The notes under the pieces: model-generated
What the model saw: the letters and a program-made list of their open reading frames with translations, nothing else
Databases searched by the model: none
What the model was told of the DNA's origin: nothing
Shown: in pieces, positions 50,372-58,278 of the stretch
Layout of the letters: the number at the start of each line of letters is the position of its first letter
Numbering within the stretch: position 1 is the first letter of the stretch
Origin: Bradyrhizobium iriomotense
GTDB taxonomy: Bacteria; Pseudomonadota; Alphaproteobacteria; Rhizobiales; Xanthobacteraceae
Reading direction: 5' to 3'
DNA: 64,000 bases
Assembly: GCF_018129405.1 (NCBI RefSeq)
Contig: NZ_JAFCLP010000002.1
Span: forward strand, 124,001 to 188,000
Made by a program: the position numbers and the translations under genes

Positions 50372-52091
50372 GCGCGAACAGAAGAAAGATCGCGCAGGTC
50401 CACAGCGACTGCCAGTTGTCGCGCCCCTCGTTGAAGAGCACGTAGATCGCCGACAGCGCGAGCACGCCCGCGAACACCGCTTCCGCGATCGGGCGCTGGC
50501 CGATCTGCGGACGGTTCAGCGTCAGCAATGCGAACGGCACCACCGCCATCGTCAGTGAGGCGTAGGGAAAATCCTTGTAGCGCGGGTCGAACACGAAGCC
50601 GAGCGCGGTCTCGGCCGCGATCACCGCGGTCACCGCCAGCGTCAGGCCGAGCACCGCGGTGAGCTTCGACCATTTGCGGCCCTCGCGCGGGCCGAGCAGA
50701 TCGAGGAAGGTCGGCAGGCTGCGGCCGATCACCATCGCCTGCGCGCAGAAGATCGGCGACAGGATGCCGGCAAGCAGCAGTGCACCCCAGAGCAGCCAGC
50801 CGCCGATGCCGTAGCTCTCGTAGTACATCTTGTCGGCGCCGATCCCGAGCAGGCTCCCCGCCGTCGTTGCCGAGATCGCGACACCGAGCCAGGCCGAGAA
50901 GCGCGGCGTCCACGGCCGCCGGCGCAGCGTGATCAGCGCCACCGCGAACACCAGCGCGCACAGGCCCATGCCGGCGCCCATGTACCATTTCCAGTACGGG
51001 AAATTGCTGATCGGCTGGCCCGGCGGATATTTCAGATTCCGGCGCACGGAATCGTAAAGGCCCCAATAGCCGCCGACGGTCCCTTCCAGCTTGCGCTTCC
51101 AGGGCTGGTCGTAGGACTCGATCAGGTTGACGCGAAACTTGTTCGCTTTCGCAAGACTGAGGATTTCCGACACGACGCGCGCCTGGTTGGTGCGTGACGG
51201 CAGCGCGCCCTCGCGCATGCGCCCAGCGCTCGGCCAGCCGGTTTCGCCGATCAGGATCTCCTTGCCGGGGAACGCCACCGCCATGCGCTCGCGGATCGCC
51301 TCGACATGGGAGGCGGCGAATTTCGCCTTGACCGGGAAATCCTCCCAATAGGGCAGGATGTGAATGGTGACGAAATCGACGGCGTCATAGATCTCGCGGT
51401 TCTTCAGCCAGAATTCCCAGACATCGGCATAGGTGACGGGCACGCTGACCTGCGCCTTCACCGAGCGGATGATGGAGACGAGATCGGCGGTCGTCATCTC
51501 GCCGCGCAGCAGCACCTCGTTGCCGACGATGACCGCGGTGATGACGTTGGGGAAGTCCTTGGTGAGACGGACGGCGAGCGCGGCCTGCTCAAGATTCTTG
51601 GTGCGGTTGCTGGAGAGCCAGATGCCCTGCAGCACCTTCAGCCCGCCGACCTTGGCGGCGATCGCCGGAACCTGGTCGAGCCCGTTCTCCATGGAATAGG
51701 TGCGGACGCAGTCGGTGATCTCCTTGAGCTGGCGCAGATCCTGCTCGATCTGGTCGGCCTCGATATGGGTCCATGCGTTCAGCGGCGACTGCTCGCCGCG
51801 GAACGGCGCATAGGAGACGCATTGAACCTTGTCGTTGGGATCGATAGGCGCGCGCGCGAGCGTGATTGGCGTGGCCAGCCACCACCACACGGCAGCAATC
51901 GCACCCAGTGAAACGAGCAGAAGCGCCAGTGGCGTACGAAGAGAAATCGGTTCCGTCCTCCGCGAGGTGCCGTCGATTACCTGCTCGCACGCCGTCTGCC
52001 AAGGGGGCACGCCGGATGGATCCCCCACGCCCCCAAGGAATTTACCTGCGGCCGTTCGACAGAGGCCTAGGATCGTGACTTTGCTGGACAA
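50331..52091 (-). CDS. ndvC: NdvC: GH17-like membrane protein for beta-(1,6)-glucan linkages
   Basis: Up to 586 residues are open from a TTG at 52091; the true start is uncertain and could lie up to ~45 codons later, as the first helix (PLALLLVSLGAIAAVWWWLA) begins near residue 54. A GH17-type (beta-1,3-glucanase/transglucosylase) domain follows, with catalytic Glu in VGNEVLLRGE (residue 192) and IGETGWPS (residue 283), then about eight membrane helices. This matches NdvC of Bradyrhizobium japonicum, required for the beta-(1,6) linkages of cyclic periplasmic glucans important in osmoadaptation and nodulation. ndvD and ndvB are divergent next to it. Confidence 0.88.
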   Translation of the reverse strand: MSSKVTILGLCRTAAGKFLGGVGDPSGVPPWQTACEQVIDGTSRRTEPISLRTPLALLLVSLGAIAAVWWWLATPITLARAPIDPNDKVQCVSYAPFRGEQSPLNAWTHIEADQIEQDLRQLKEITDCVRTYSMENGLDQVPAIAAKVGGLKVLQGIWLSSNRTKNLEQAALAVRLTKDFPNVITAVIVGNEVLLRGEMTTADLVSIIRSVKAQVSVPVTYADVWEFWLKNREIYDAVDFVTIHILPYWEDFPVKAKFAASHVEAIRERMAVAFPGKEILIGETGWPSAGRMREGALPSRTNQARVVSEILSLAKANKFRVNLIESYDQPWKRKLEGTVGGYWGLYDSVRRNLKYPPGQPISNFPYWKWYMGAGMGLCALVFAVALITLRRRPWTPRFSAWLGVAISATTAGSLLGIGADKMYYESYGIGGWLLWGALLLAGILSPIFCAQAMVIGRSLPTFLDLLGPREGRKWSKLTAVLGLTLAVTAVIAAETALGFVFDPRYKDFPYASLTMAVVPFALLTLNRPQIGQRPIAEAVFAGVLALSAIYVLFNEGRDNWQSLWTCAIFLLFALTLWRARAEQIQE

Positions 52092-52216
52092 AATTCGAAA
52101 TACAGGTCATGGGACTCGGCGGGAATTTTCCGCCGCATTGGAGACCCATTTGGACGCCATCACGACGCGTCCGCGGGATCCTGACGCGGGCGGTCAGTGG
52201 AGAAGTTGGGGAATTC

Positions 52217-52813
52217 ATGCGGCAACGGGTGCGTCAGTCACGAAATGCGGTCCTGCGGCAGTTCGCCGCCACCTTGGCCGTCTTCGCCCTTCTAGGCCTG
52301 GCCGGCCTTCATGGTGCCTCCGCCCAGAGCGGCACGCCGGCCCCCGACCAGGGCAAGGCCGCGGCCCAGCCCGCCGACGCCGCTGCCAAGGACGCCGCCC
52401 AGAACCAGCGCCGCACCGACGAATTCGCCGAAGCCGCCCAGGTCATCAATGGTCCGGCCGGCAATCCCGAATGCGTCTGGCTCGGCCGGCGCGTGGTGCG
52501 GCTGATGTGGCGGGACGACCTCGATACCGCGTTCCGCCATCTCGACCTCTACGACCGCTTCGGCTGCCCCGGCGGCCACATCCAGGCGGCTTTCCGCTGC
52601 CTGACCCGCTTCGGCGGCCAGATCGATCCCAAGGTCGCCGAGACCCTGGACAGCCGCGTGCACGCCTGCTGGATCAACCCGGCCTCCCAGCCGCAGCAGG
52701 CCGCGGCCACGGCGTCCCAGCCGGCAGCGCCGACCACCGGCAACGCGCCGGCCCCGCAGCCGGCGGCGAGCCCCTCGCCCGCGGCAAGCCCGACACCGGC
52801 GCCCCAGAAATAA
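52217..52813 (+). CDS. ndvD: NdvD: exported protein for cyclic beta-glucan synthesis
   Basis: From ATG 52217 the product has 198 residues: a membrane/signal segment (LAVFALLGLAGLHGASAQ), an Ala/Pro/Gln-rich stretch, a compact domain with four Cys (PECVWLGRRVVRLMWRDDLD, GCPGGHIQAAFRCL) and a Pro/Ala-rich tail. Its position between ndvC and ndvB matches ndvD, the third gene needed for cyclic beta-(1,3),(1,6)-glucan in B. japonicum. The role is thought to be structural within the membrane synthase complex. The symbol rests mainly on context and general character. Confidence 0.75.
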   Translation: MRQRVRQSRNAVLRQFAATLAVFALLGLAGLHGASAQSGTPAPDQGKAAAQPADAAAKDAAQNQRRTDEFAEAAQVINGPAGNPECVWLGRRVVRLMWRDDLDTAFRHLDLYDRFGCPGGHIQAAFRCLTRFGGQIDPKVAETLDSRVHACWINPASQPQQAAATASQPAAPTTGNAPAPQPAASPSPAASPTPAPQK

Positions 52814-52917
52814 CCGCTGGTCGCTTCAGCTGTCGTTCAGGAACGATCGGCCATAGACGCGGTTGGCACTGCCACGCGTCGTTCGAAAAGCCCATGCCCT
52901 CATAAGGACATGAGCCC

Positions 52918-53025
52918 ATGAAAGTTGTGAAACCGCGCAGCAGAGGTATGCTCCATTTGCCGCGGACTCGGTCGGATCTCGGGGTCGGATCCGCTTCCCT
53001 GCCACCTCAGCCCCTATTGGTTTAG
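52918..53025 (+). CDS. Short upstream ORF ending five bases before ndvB
   Basis: ATG 52918 has AAGGA at 52904-52908, nine bases upstream, and opens a 35-codon frame (MKVVKPRSRGMLHLPRT onward) that ends at TAG 53023-53025. The ndvB ATG at 53031 has no ribosome site of its own, so ndvB translation could depend on ribosomes finishing this ORF. The peptide has no recognisable family. This is inference from spacing. Confidence 0.4.
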   Translation: MKVVKPRSRGMLHLPRTRSDLGVGSASLPPQPLLV

Positions 53026-53030
53026 CCGCG

Positions 53031-55700
53031 ATGCGCGTTGTCGCCGCCGTTCTGTTGCTCGTGTCCGCGCTTCACGCTGGGCTGTGGGGAGTCTTGCGCG
53101 ACAAGGAACCCGCTCCCGATTTTAGGGGTCTGCTCCCCAGCGTCTCCTACGCGCCGTTCGAAGGCTCGGCCCACCCCGACATCGACAACATCCCGAGCAT
53201 CGAGAAAATCCGCGCCGACCTGAAGACGCTGTCGACGATGACGCGCGCGATCCGCCTCTATTCGTCCACCGGCGGCGTGGAACTGGTGCCGCCGATCGCG
53301 GCCGAGTTCGGTCTCAAGGTCACCGTCGGCGCCTGGATCGACAAGGACAAGGATCGCAACGAGCGCGAGATCAAGGCTGCCATCGAGCTCGCCCGCAAGA
53401 ACAGCAACGTCGTCGGCGTCGTGGTCGGCAACGAGGTGATCTACCGCGGCGAGCAGAAGGTCGAAGACCTCATCGACATGATCAAGAAGGTCAAGGGCTC
53501 GGTGCGCGTGCCCGTTACGACCGGCGAGATCTGGAACATCTGGCGCGACAATCCCGACCTTGCCTCCAACGTCGATTTCATCGCCGCCCACGTGCTGCCC
53601 TATTGGGAAAACTTCCGCTCGGACCAGGCGGTGGATCAGGCCGTCGACCGTTACAACCTGCTGCGCAATTTGTTCCCCGGCAAGCGCATCGTGATCGCCG
53701 AGTTCGGCTGGCCGAGCCAGGGCTACAATTTGCGCAACGCCGACCCCGGTCCGTTCCAGCAGGCGCTGACCCTGCGCAACTTCGTCAGTCGCGCCGAAGC
53801 CATCGGCATGGAATACAACATCGTCGAGGCTATCGATCAGCCCTGGAAGTTCTTCGAAGGCGGCGTCGGTCCGTACTGGGGCATCCTCAACGCCAGCCGA
53901 GAGCCGAAATTCGCCTGGACCGGCCCGGTCGAGAACCCCGACTATTGGAAGCTGATGGGAATCGCGCTCCTGGTCGGCATCCTGCTGTCGCTGCCGATCC
54001 TGCGGCTTGAAAAGCCGACCGCGAAGCAGGCCTTCCTGCTCTCGGCCACCGCCAACGGCGTCGGCGCCTGGACCGCGACCGTATTCGCGTTCTGGAACAG
54101 CCACTATTTCATCTTCGGCTCGGCCTTCGCGCTGACGCTCGGCATGATCCTGCTTGTTCCGCTGGTGCTGATCGCGATGGCGCGCATCGACGAGATCGCG
54201 GCCGTTGCTTTCGGCCGGTCGCCGCAGCGGCTGCTCGCCAAGGGCAAGCCGGTCGAGAACGTGCCGGAGAATTACTACCCGAAGGTCTCGATCCACATCC
54301 CCGCTTATTTCGAGCCGGTCGACATGCTGAAGCAGACGCTCGATGCGCTGTCGCGGCTGAACTATCCGAACTACGAATGCGTCGTCATCATCAACAACAC
54401 GCCGGATCCCGCCTTCTGGCAGCCGATCCAGGATCATTGCCGCGCACTCGGTGAACGCTTCAAGTTCATCAACGCCGAGAAGGTGCAAGGTTTCAAGGCC
54501 GGCGCTTTGCGCATCGCCATGGACCGCACCGCCGTCGATGCCGAGATCATCGGCATCCTCGATGCCGACTACGTCGTCGAGCCCGACTGGCTGAAGGACC
54601 TCGTGCCGGCTTTCGCCGACCCGCGCGTCGGCCTCGTGCAGGCACCGCAGGAGCATCGCGACGGCGACCTGTCGATCATGCACTACATCATGAACGGCGA
54701 ATATGCCGGCTTCTTCGACATCGGCATGGTCCAGCGCAACGAGCTCAATGCCGTCATCGTGCACGGCACGATGTGCCTGATCCGGCGCGCCGCGATGGAC
54801 ATGGCCGGCGGCTGGTCAAGCGACACGATCTGCGAGGACTCCGATCTCGGCCTTGCGATCCAGGAGCTCGGCTGGGTCACGCACTACACCAACCACCGCT
54901 ACGGCCAGGGCCTGCTCCCCGACACCTACGAGGCGTTCAAGAAGCAGCGCCACCGCTGGGCCTATGGCGGCCTGCAGATCGTCAAGAAGCACTGGCGCCG
55001 CTTCCTGCCGGGCGCGAGCCGGCTGACCTCCGACCAGAAGCGGGAATACGGCCTCGGCTGGCTGAACTGGCTCGGCGCCGAAAGCCTCGGCGTGGTCGTG
55101 GCGCTGCTCAACCTCGTCTGGGTGCCGATCGTCGCCTTTGCCGACATCGCCATCCCCGACAAGATCCTGACGCTGCCGATCATCGGCGCCTTCATCGTCT
55201 CGCTAGCGCACTTCCTGTCGATGTACCGCGCCCGCGTCGCGATCAAACCCGGCCAGATGCTGGGCGCCATGATCGCCGCGATGAGCGTGCAATGGACGGT
55301 GTCGCGCGCGGTGGCGCAGGGATTGATCACCGAGCACATCGCGTTCGCGCGAACCTCCAAGGGCGGCCTCAGCAGGATGTCGATCGAGTTCCAGGCGTTC
55401 TGGGAGGCCGTGATCGGCACTCTGCTCCTGGTCGGCGCCGGCGTGCTGGTCGCCTCCAACAGTTTCCGGCAGATCACTGAGATCTACATCTTCGCCGGCG
55501 TTCTGGTGCTGCAAAGCCTGCCGTTCCTGGCCGCGGTCGCGATCGCCATCCTCGAGCTCAGCCGCATCAACTCGTTCCAGTTCTGGCGCGACAGCGCGAT
55601 CCGCACCGCCGAGCTGATCGGCCTGCGCCCGGTCGCCCTGCCGACCCCCGCCGGAACGCCGCAGCCGGTGCCGAACGAGGTCCGGCGTGAGGCGAACTGA
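53031..55700 (+). CDS. ndvB: NdvB: cyclic beta-(1,3)-glucan synthase with GH17-like and GT2 domains
   Basis: The 889-residue inner-membrane protein has an N-terminal signal-anchor, a GH17-like periplasmic domain (Glu135 in VGNEVIYRGE, Glu224 in IAEFGWPSQG), membrane helices near 305-390, then a cytoplasmic family-2 glycosyltransferase (VSIHIPAYFEPVDML; DADYVVEPDW; TICEDSDLG; QRHRWAYGG) and more helices. It is the B. japonicum-type NdvB, which polymerises UDP-glucose and probably cyclises it using the GH17-like part as transglucosylase. The GH17 and GT2 catalytic residues look intact. Confidence 0.93.
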   Translation: MRVVAAVLLLVSALHAGLWGVLRDKEPAPDFRGLLPSVSYAPFEGSAHPDIDNIPSIEKIRADLKTLSTMTRAIRLYSSTGGVELVPPIAAEFGLKVTVGAWIDKDKDRNEREIKAAIELARKNSNVVGVVVGNEVIYRGEQKVEDLIDMIKKVKGSVRVPVTTGEIWNIWRDNPDLASNVDFIAAHVLPYWENFRSDQAVDQAVDRYNLLRNLFPGKRIVIAEFGWPSQGYNLRNADPGPFQQALTLRNFVSRAEAIGMEYNIVEAIDQPWKFFEGGVGPYWGILNASREPKFAWTGPVENPDYWKLMGIALLVGILLSLPILRLEKPTAKQAFLLSATANGVGAWTATVFAFWNSHYFIFGSAFALTLGMILLVPLVLIAMARIDEIAAVAFGRSPQRLLAKGKPVENVPENYYPKVSIHIPAYFEPVDMLKQTLDALSRLNYPNYECVVIINNTPDPAFWQPIQDHCRALGERFKFINAEKVQGFKAGALRIAMDRTAVDAEIIGILDADYVVEPDWLKDLVPAFADPRVGLVQAPQEHRDGDLSIMHYIMNGEYAGFFDIGMVQRNELNAVIVHGTMCLIRRAAMDMAGGWSSDTICEDSDLGLAIQELGWVTHYTNHRYGQGLLPDTYEAFKKQRHRWAYGGLQIVKKHWRRFLPGASRLTSDQKREYGLGWLNWLGAESLGVVVALLNLVWVPIVAFADIAIPDKILTLPIIGAFIVSLAHFLSMYRARVAIKPGQMLGAMIAAMSVQWTVSRAVAQGLITEHIAFARTSKGGLSRMSIEFQAFWEAVIGTLLLVGAGVLVASNSFRQITEIYIFAGVLVLQSLPFLAAVAIAILELSRINSFQFWRDSAIRTAELIGLRPVALPTPAGTPQPVPNEVRREAN

Positions 55701-55730
55701 CGGACCGGCCCAAACTTGGGCGCCTCAGGC

Positions 55731-55748
55731 CCCGTGATTAAAAGTCAT
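55731..55748 (-). repeat. Inverted partial copy of the tRNA-Lys anticodon arm
   Basis: Read on the minus strand this segment contains TGACTTTTAATCACGGGG, identical over 18 bases to 56056-56073 of the tRNA-Lys gene, followed by CCTG with one base missing. The copy is inverted and about 310 bases from the tRNA. A chance match of this length is very improbable. Confidence 0.75.
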
Positions 55749-55983
55749 GGGCTCTTTGGGCGTGGATGACGGCCCATCAATCGGGTTGAAAATCTCGGCC
55801 TAAACGGCGGACACCGCAAGTAAATCCCCGCCCCTGCCGCGAGTTTCGGCAGCCGCCCCCGCTATTGACCTCCGCAGCCACTCCCCCTACACAGCGCGGA
55901 CCGAAAGCATGATCCGGAAAAGGCCGGTTTTCCCCGCAACGCAAGTTTCAGCGAAGCGGCAAGACATGCTTCTCTCGAATGTC

Positions 55984-56005
55984 CGAAGACGATGGCGATC
56001 TCTTC
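55984..56005 (+). repeat. tRNA-Lys upstream repeat, copy 1
   Basis: These 22 bases (starting CGAAGACGATGG) recur exactly at 56569-56590, and about 20 further bases on the 3' side are similar. The copies flank the tRNA-Lys gene in the same orientation. Confidence 0.75.
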
Positions 56006-56027
56006 TCGAAGCCATCCGCGGCCATGG

Positions 56028-56103
56028 GAGCGCGTAGCTCAGCCGGTAGAGCACGTGACTTTTAATCACGGGGTCCTGGGTTCGAGCCCCAGCGCGCTCA
56101 CCA
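56028..56103 (+). tRNA. tRNA-Lys (anticodon TTT)
   Basis: A full cloverleaf is visible: acceptor stem GAGCGCG/CGCGCTC (56028-56034 with 56093-56099), D arm TAGCTCAGCCGGTAGAGC, anticodon stem CGTGA/TCACG (56054-56058 with 56066-56070) with loop CTTTTAA giving TTT at 56061-56063, T arm with GGTTCGAGCCC, and an encoded CCA (56101-56103). Length is 76 bases. Confidence 0.97.
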
Positions 56104-56198
56104 CATTGATCTCCAGACAGATTTTGCTATCTGAGATCGGCCTCGCAGGCTGACCGATCGAGATCGGGTCAGCAGAGGATCGGCGAAAGGGAATGATA

Positions 56199-56477
56199 AT
56201 GCGGAACGGATCGATCGGCAGCTTCACGGTCAAGGTTTTGATCGTCGCTTTGATCCTGACCGTCTCGACGCTCTATACCGTCTCCTTGTCGCTGCAATGG
56301 ATTGCCGAGACTTTCTCTGGAGGCCCGGAGTTTTGGCTCAAAGCGGAAAAGAGCCTTTATCGGTTTGCGGATCAACCCGATCTTCCCCCTGAAAAGAAGG
56401 CGAAGATCGTCGCCGCGCTCAAAAAGATCCGCGAGAAGAACCAGCCCTATATCGACGCGCTGACCGGCAAGGAATAA
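56199..56477 (+). CDS. Small single-pass membrane/exported protein
   Basis: ATG 56199 fits an AAGGG eight bases upstream; an ATG at 56193 is also in frame. The ~92-residue product begins MRNGSIGSFTVKVLIVALILTV, with one hydrophobic segment, and ends in a charged helical region (PPEKKAKIVAALKKIREK). It is typical of small lineage-specific Bradyrhizobium proteins. Function is unknown. Confidence 0.68.
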   Translation: MRNGSIGSFTVKVLIVALILTVSTLYTVSLSLQWIAETFSGGPEFWLKAEKSLYRFADQPDLPPEKKAKIVAALKKIREKNQPYIDALTGKE

Positions 56478-56568
56478 AGCCCGCCAGCGTTAGCGTGTAG
56501 TCACCCTCGCGAAGGGTGTTTGCTGGAGGCGAGATCAATTCGGTGCTCGGCCACCGTCATTACAGCTT

Positions 56569-56590
56569 CGAAGACGATGGCGATCTCTTC
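56569..56590 (+). repeat. tRNA-Lys upstream repeat, copy 2
   Basis: Identical over 22 bases to 55984-56005. Whereas copy 1 is followed by the tRNA, copy 2 is followed by a similar ~20-base stretch and then TCACCAC, the sequence that ends the tRNA region, with no tRNA body in between. It may be a decayed duplicate of the tRNA-Lys locus. Confidence 0.7.
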
Positions 56591-56706
56591 CAAAGCCATC
56601 TGCGGTCAAGGGCATTCACCACGCTCGCCGCGGGGCATTAGGAACGTTCCCGCGCGCGGGGAATCTTACAATCGCAATCGATCCTGTGTTGCTCGTGGAT
56701 CGAACG

Positions 56707-56865
56707 ATGGAAAAAGCTCTTGCCTATGCCATCTCGGCGCTCCTCGTGGGCTTCGGTGCCTGGATACTCATCGCTGGCCTTTCCTCTGGTTCACCCGTCC
56801 TATGGATCATCGTGGCGCTGGTCCCAATCACGATCGGACTCGTGAGCGCTTTTGGTCCGGTGTGA
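56707..56865 (+). CDS. Small two-helix membrane protein (52 aa)
   Basis: ATG 56707 to TGA 56865 gives 52 residues, nearly all hydrophobic: AISALLVGFGAWILIAGL, then VLWIIVALVPITIGLVSAFG. The ribosome site is weak. Codon positions look real, and small two-helix proteins of this kind are frequent in these genomes. Function unknown. Confidence 0.5.
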   Translation: MEKALAYAISALLVGFGAWILIAGLSSGSPVLWIIVALVPITIGLVSAFGPV

Positions 56866-56962
56866 GTGCTGGGGAAAATCGGCGATGGGTCAGCGCGTCT
56901 GCATTTTCCGAATCGACGTTCCGTGGTCGCTCCGCTCATGCGTCGCGTTCAGGGGTGTAGGC

Positions 56963-57121
56963 GTGAGCCAGTTTCTATCGATGCTGCTGCTAGTGGCCGC
57001 CGTCGTTCTGACCGTCTGCTTCGGGGTGGCGGCTTGGCGCATCTCTGACGAGAAGGATCTCGATGTCACTGGCCAGATCGCGCGTCAGTCCTATGGATGG
57101 AAGGCGCCTCCGACCCGGTAA
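56963..57121 (+). CDS. Small membrane protein (52 aa)
   Basis: A GTG at 56963 with AGGGG nearby opens MSQFLSMLLLVAAVVLTVCF and ends at TAA 57119-57121. It has one membrane helix and a short polar tail (DEKDLDVTGQIARQSYGWK). The frame is also open further upstream without a better site. Function unknown. Confidence 0.45.
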   Translation: MSQFLSMLLLVAAVVLTVCFGVAAWRISDEKDLDVTGQIARQSYGWKAPPTR

Positions 57122-57303
57122 GTTGCGCACGGCCGCTATGGGGCCGCCGTCCTCGTAAGAGATTACGCTCACAGTGCACGCAACCTATCGCGCTTACCGC
57201 CATTGCTTGGCATCTGCCTGCAGTTCCAAGAGCCCTCCCCGCCAAAAAGCCGCGAGACAACCCGCCGGAAATGTGTAGGATTCAAGAAAATCGGAGGAGC
57301 GGC

Positions 57304-57474
57304 ATGTTTGAAATCAACGGTTTCGACACGGCAGGCGTCGTCAGCCTCAAGCGGCTTTCACTCACCGCCGCCCTCAAGAAGGCCAAAGAGCTTGTCGAGG
57401 ACGGGTGCTGGGACGTTCAGGTCGTTGATCCAACCGGCCGGGTCTACACCTCGTTTGAGGAGCAGGCCGCCTAG
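57304..57474 (+). CDS. Small cytoplasmic protein (56 aa)
   Basis: ATG 57304 follows GGAGGAG with ideal spacing. The 56-residue product (MFEINGFDTAGVVSLKRL onward) has alternating beta/alpha pattern with VEDGCWDVQVVDPTGRVY. It reads like a compact domain of a family widespread in Bradyrhizobium, but I do not know a function. Confidence 0.7.
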   Translation: MFEINGFDTAGVVSLKRLSLTAALKKAKELVEDGCWDVQVVDPTGRVYTSFEEQAA

Positions 57475-57555
57475 CCGCCCAGCCCTTCGCTATTCGGAGA
57501 TCAGCCACCCCATCAGATCGCCGGCGCGGGCTGACAACGCAACCGGTCGTGGTGG

Positions 57556-57777
57556 CTATCCGCCTCGGCCGACATTGGACGAGGCGCTGTTCAGCCAGCG
57601 CTGCGTTGCTTCATCGCTCCAGCCGGGGACCGCGAAGCGTGCCCGAGGATTTTCGTCTGCGCCGAAACGCTCGACCGCGGGATAGCGCGGATAATGTGTG
57701 CGGGAGCGATGCGCCGTCGCAGCGTTCGCAGCAGTGCACAGGACAATCAACAGACCCAAGGCCAGAACAGAGCGCAT
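57556..57777 (-). CDS. Small exported protein (73 aa)
   Basis: ATG at 57777 opens on a signal peptide (MRSVLALGLLIVLCTAANA), followed by a His/Arg/Tyr-rich mature part (RSRTHYPRYPAVERFGADE). It matches the general form of short secreted proteins of unknown role in bradyrhizobia. The frame continues upstream to 57912 but that extension lacks features of a real N-terminus. Confidence 0.68.
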   Translation of the reverse strand: MRSVLALGLLIVLCTAANAATAHRSRTHYPRYPAVERFGADENPRARFAVPGWSDEATQRWLNSASSNVGRGG

Positions 57778-57996
57778 CGTACCAGTTCCAATTGAACGCC
57801 GCCCGGGTTGATGTGATGCGTCAACGATCCCGCCGCAATCCAACGCGGCATCACAGCTCGGCGATGGGCGCGCGACCACAGCACCCTTGCGGCGGCACGG
57901 ACCGACGCTCAACTGCCGCGCGCCATGCCGTTGCCAATCAACTCATTTGGGAGCACGCTCTCTCCAGGCGCACAAGACGCCGACAGGGAGAGACAC

Positions 57997-58239
57997 ATGA
58001 AGGAACCTGGCCTGGATGGCCGCCACCGCGACAAGGACGGCGGGATCAGCAAGAAGCACGGCAACACGCTGGTCGGCACGTTGCGCAAGATCTACGGAAA
58101 GGGTTTTGCGGCCGGCTATCCCGATACGACCCAACTCAGCGAGGTGCTGCCTCAATTGAACGAGACGTCGCTGAGTCAGTTGCGCCGCGATCACGACACC
58201 GGGCATTTGCGGCACAAGATCGAGCACGCCTCGAAGTGA
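57997..58239 (+). CDS. Small conserved hypothetical protein (80 aa)
   Basis: ATG 57997 has AGGGAGAG upstream. The 80-residue product is charged (GRHRDKDGGISKKHGNTL, TLRKIYGKGFAAGYPDTT) and predicted helical, without signal or membrane segments. The pattern RDKDGxISxKHGNT is one I associate with a short protein family repeated in Bradyrhizobium genomes. Function unknown. Confidence 0.7.
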   Translation: MKEPGLDGRHRDKDGGISKKHGNTLVGTLRKIYGKGFAAGYPDTTQLSEVLPQLNETSLSQLRRDHDTGHLRHKIEHASK

Positions 58240-58278
58240 CGGGCTGCACTCGGCCAATCTTATTCAGTCAGGGAGCCT

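Larger units (their letters stand above)
55701..56027. other. Intergenic region between ndvB and tRNA-Lys
   Basis: No gene is seen. It holds an inverted copy of the tRNA-Lys anticodon arm at 55731-55748, and at 55984-56005 a segment repeated downstream of the tRNA. The AT-poor sequence in between shows no terminator of classical form. Confidence 0.6.

Noticed and set aside
53022-54764. 580-codon minus-strand frame opposite ndvB
   Set aside because: Shadow of NdvB, whose catalytic motifs are intact on the plus strand.
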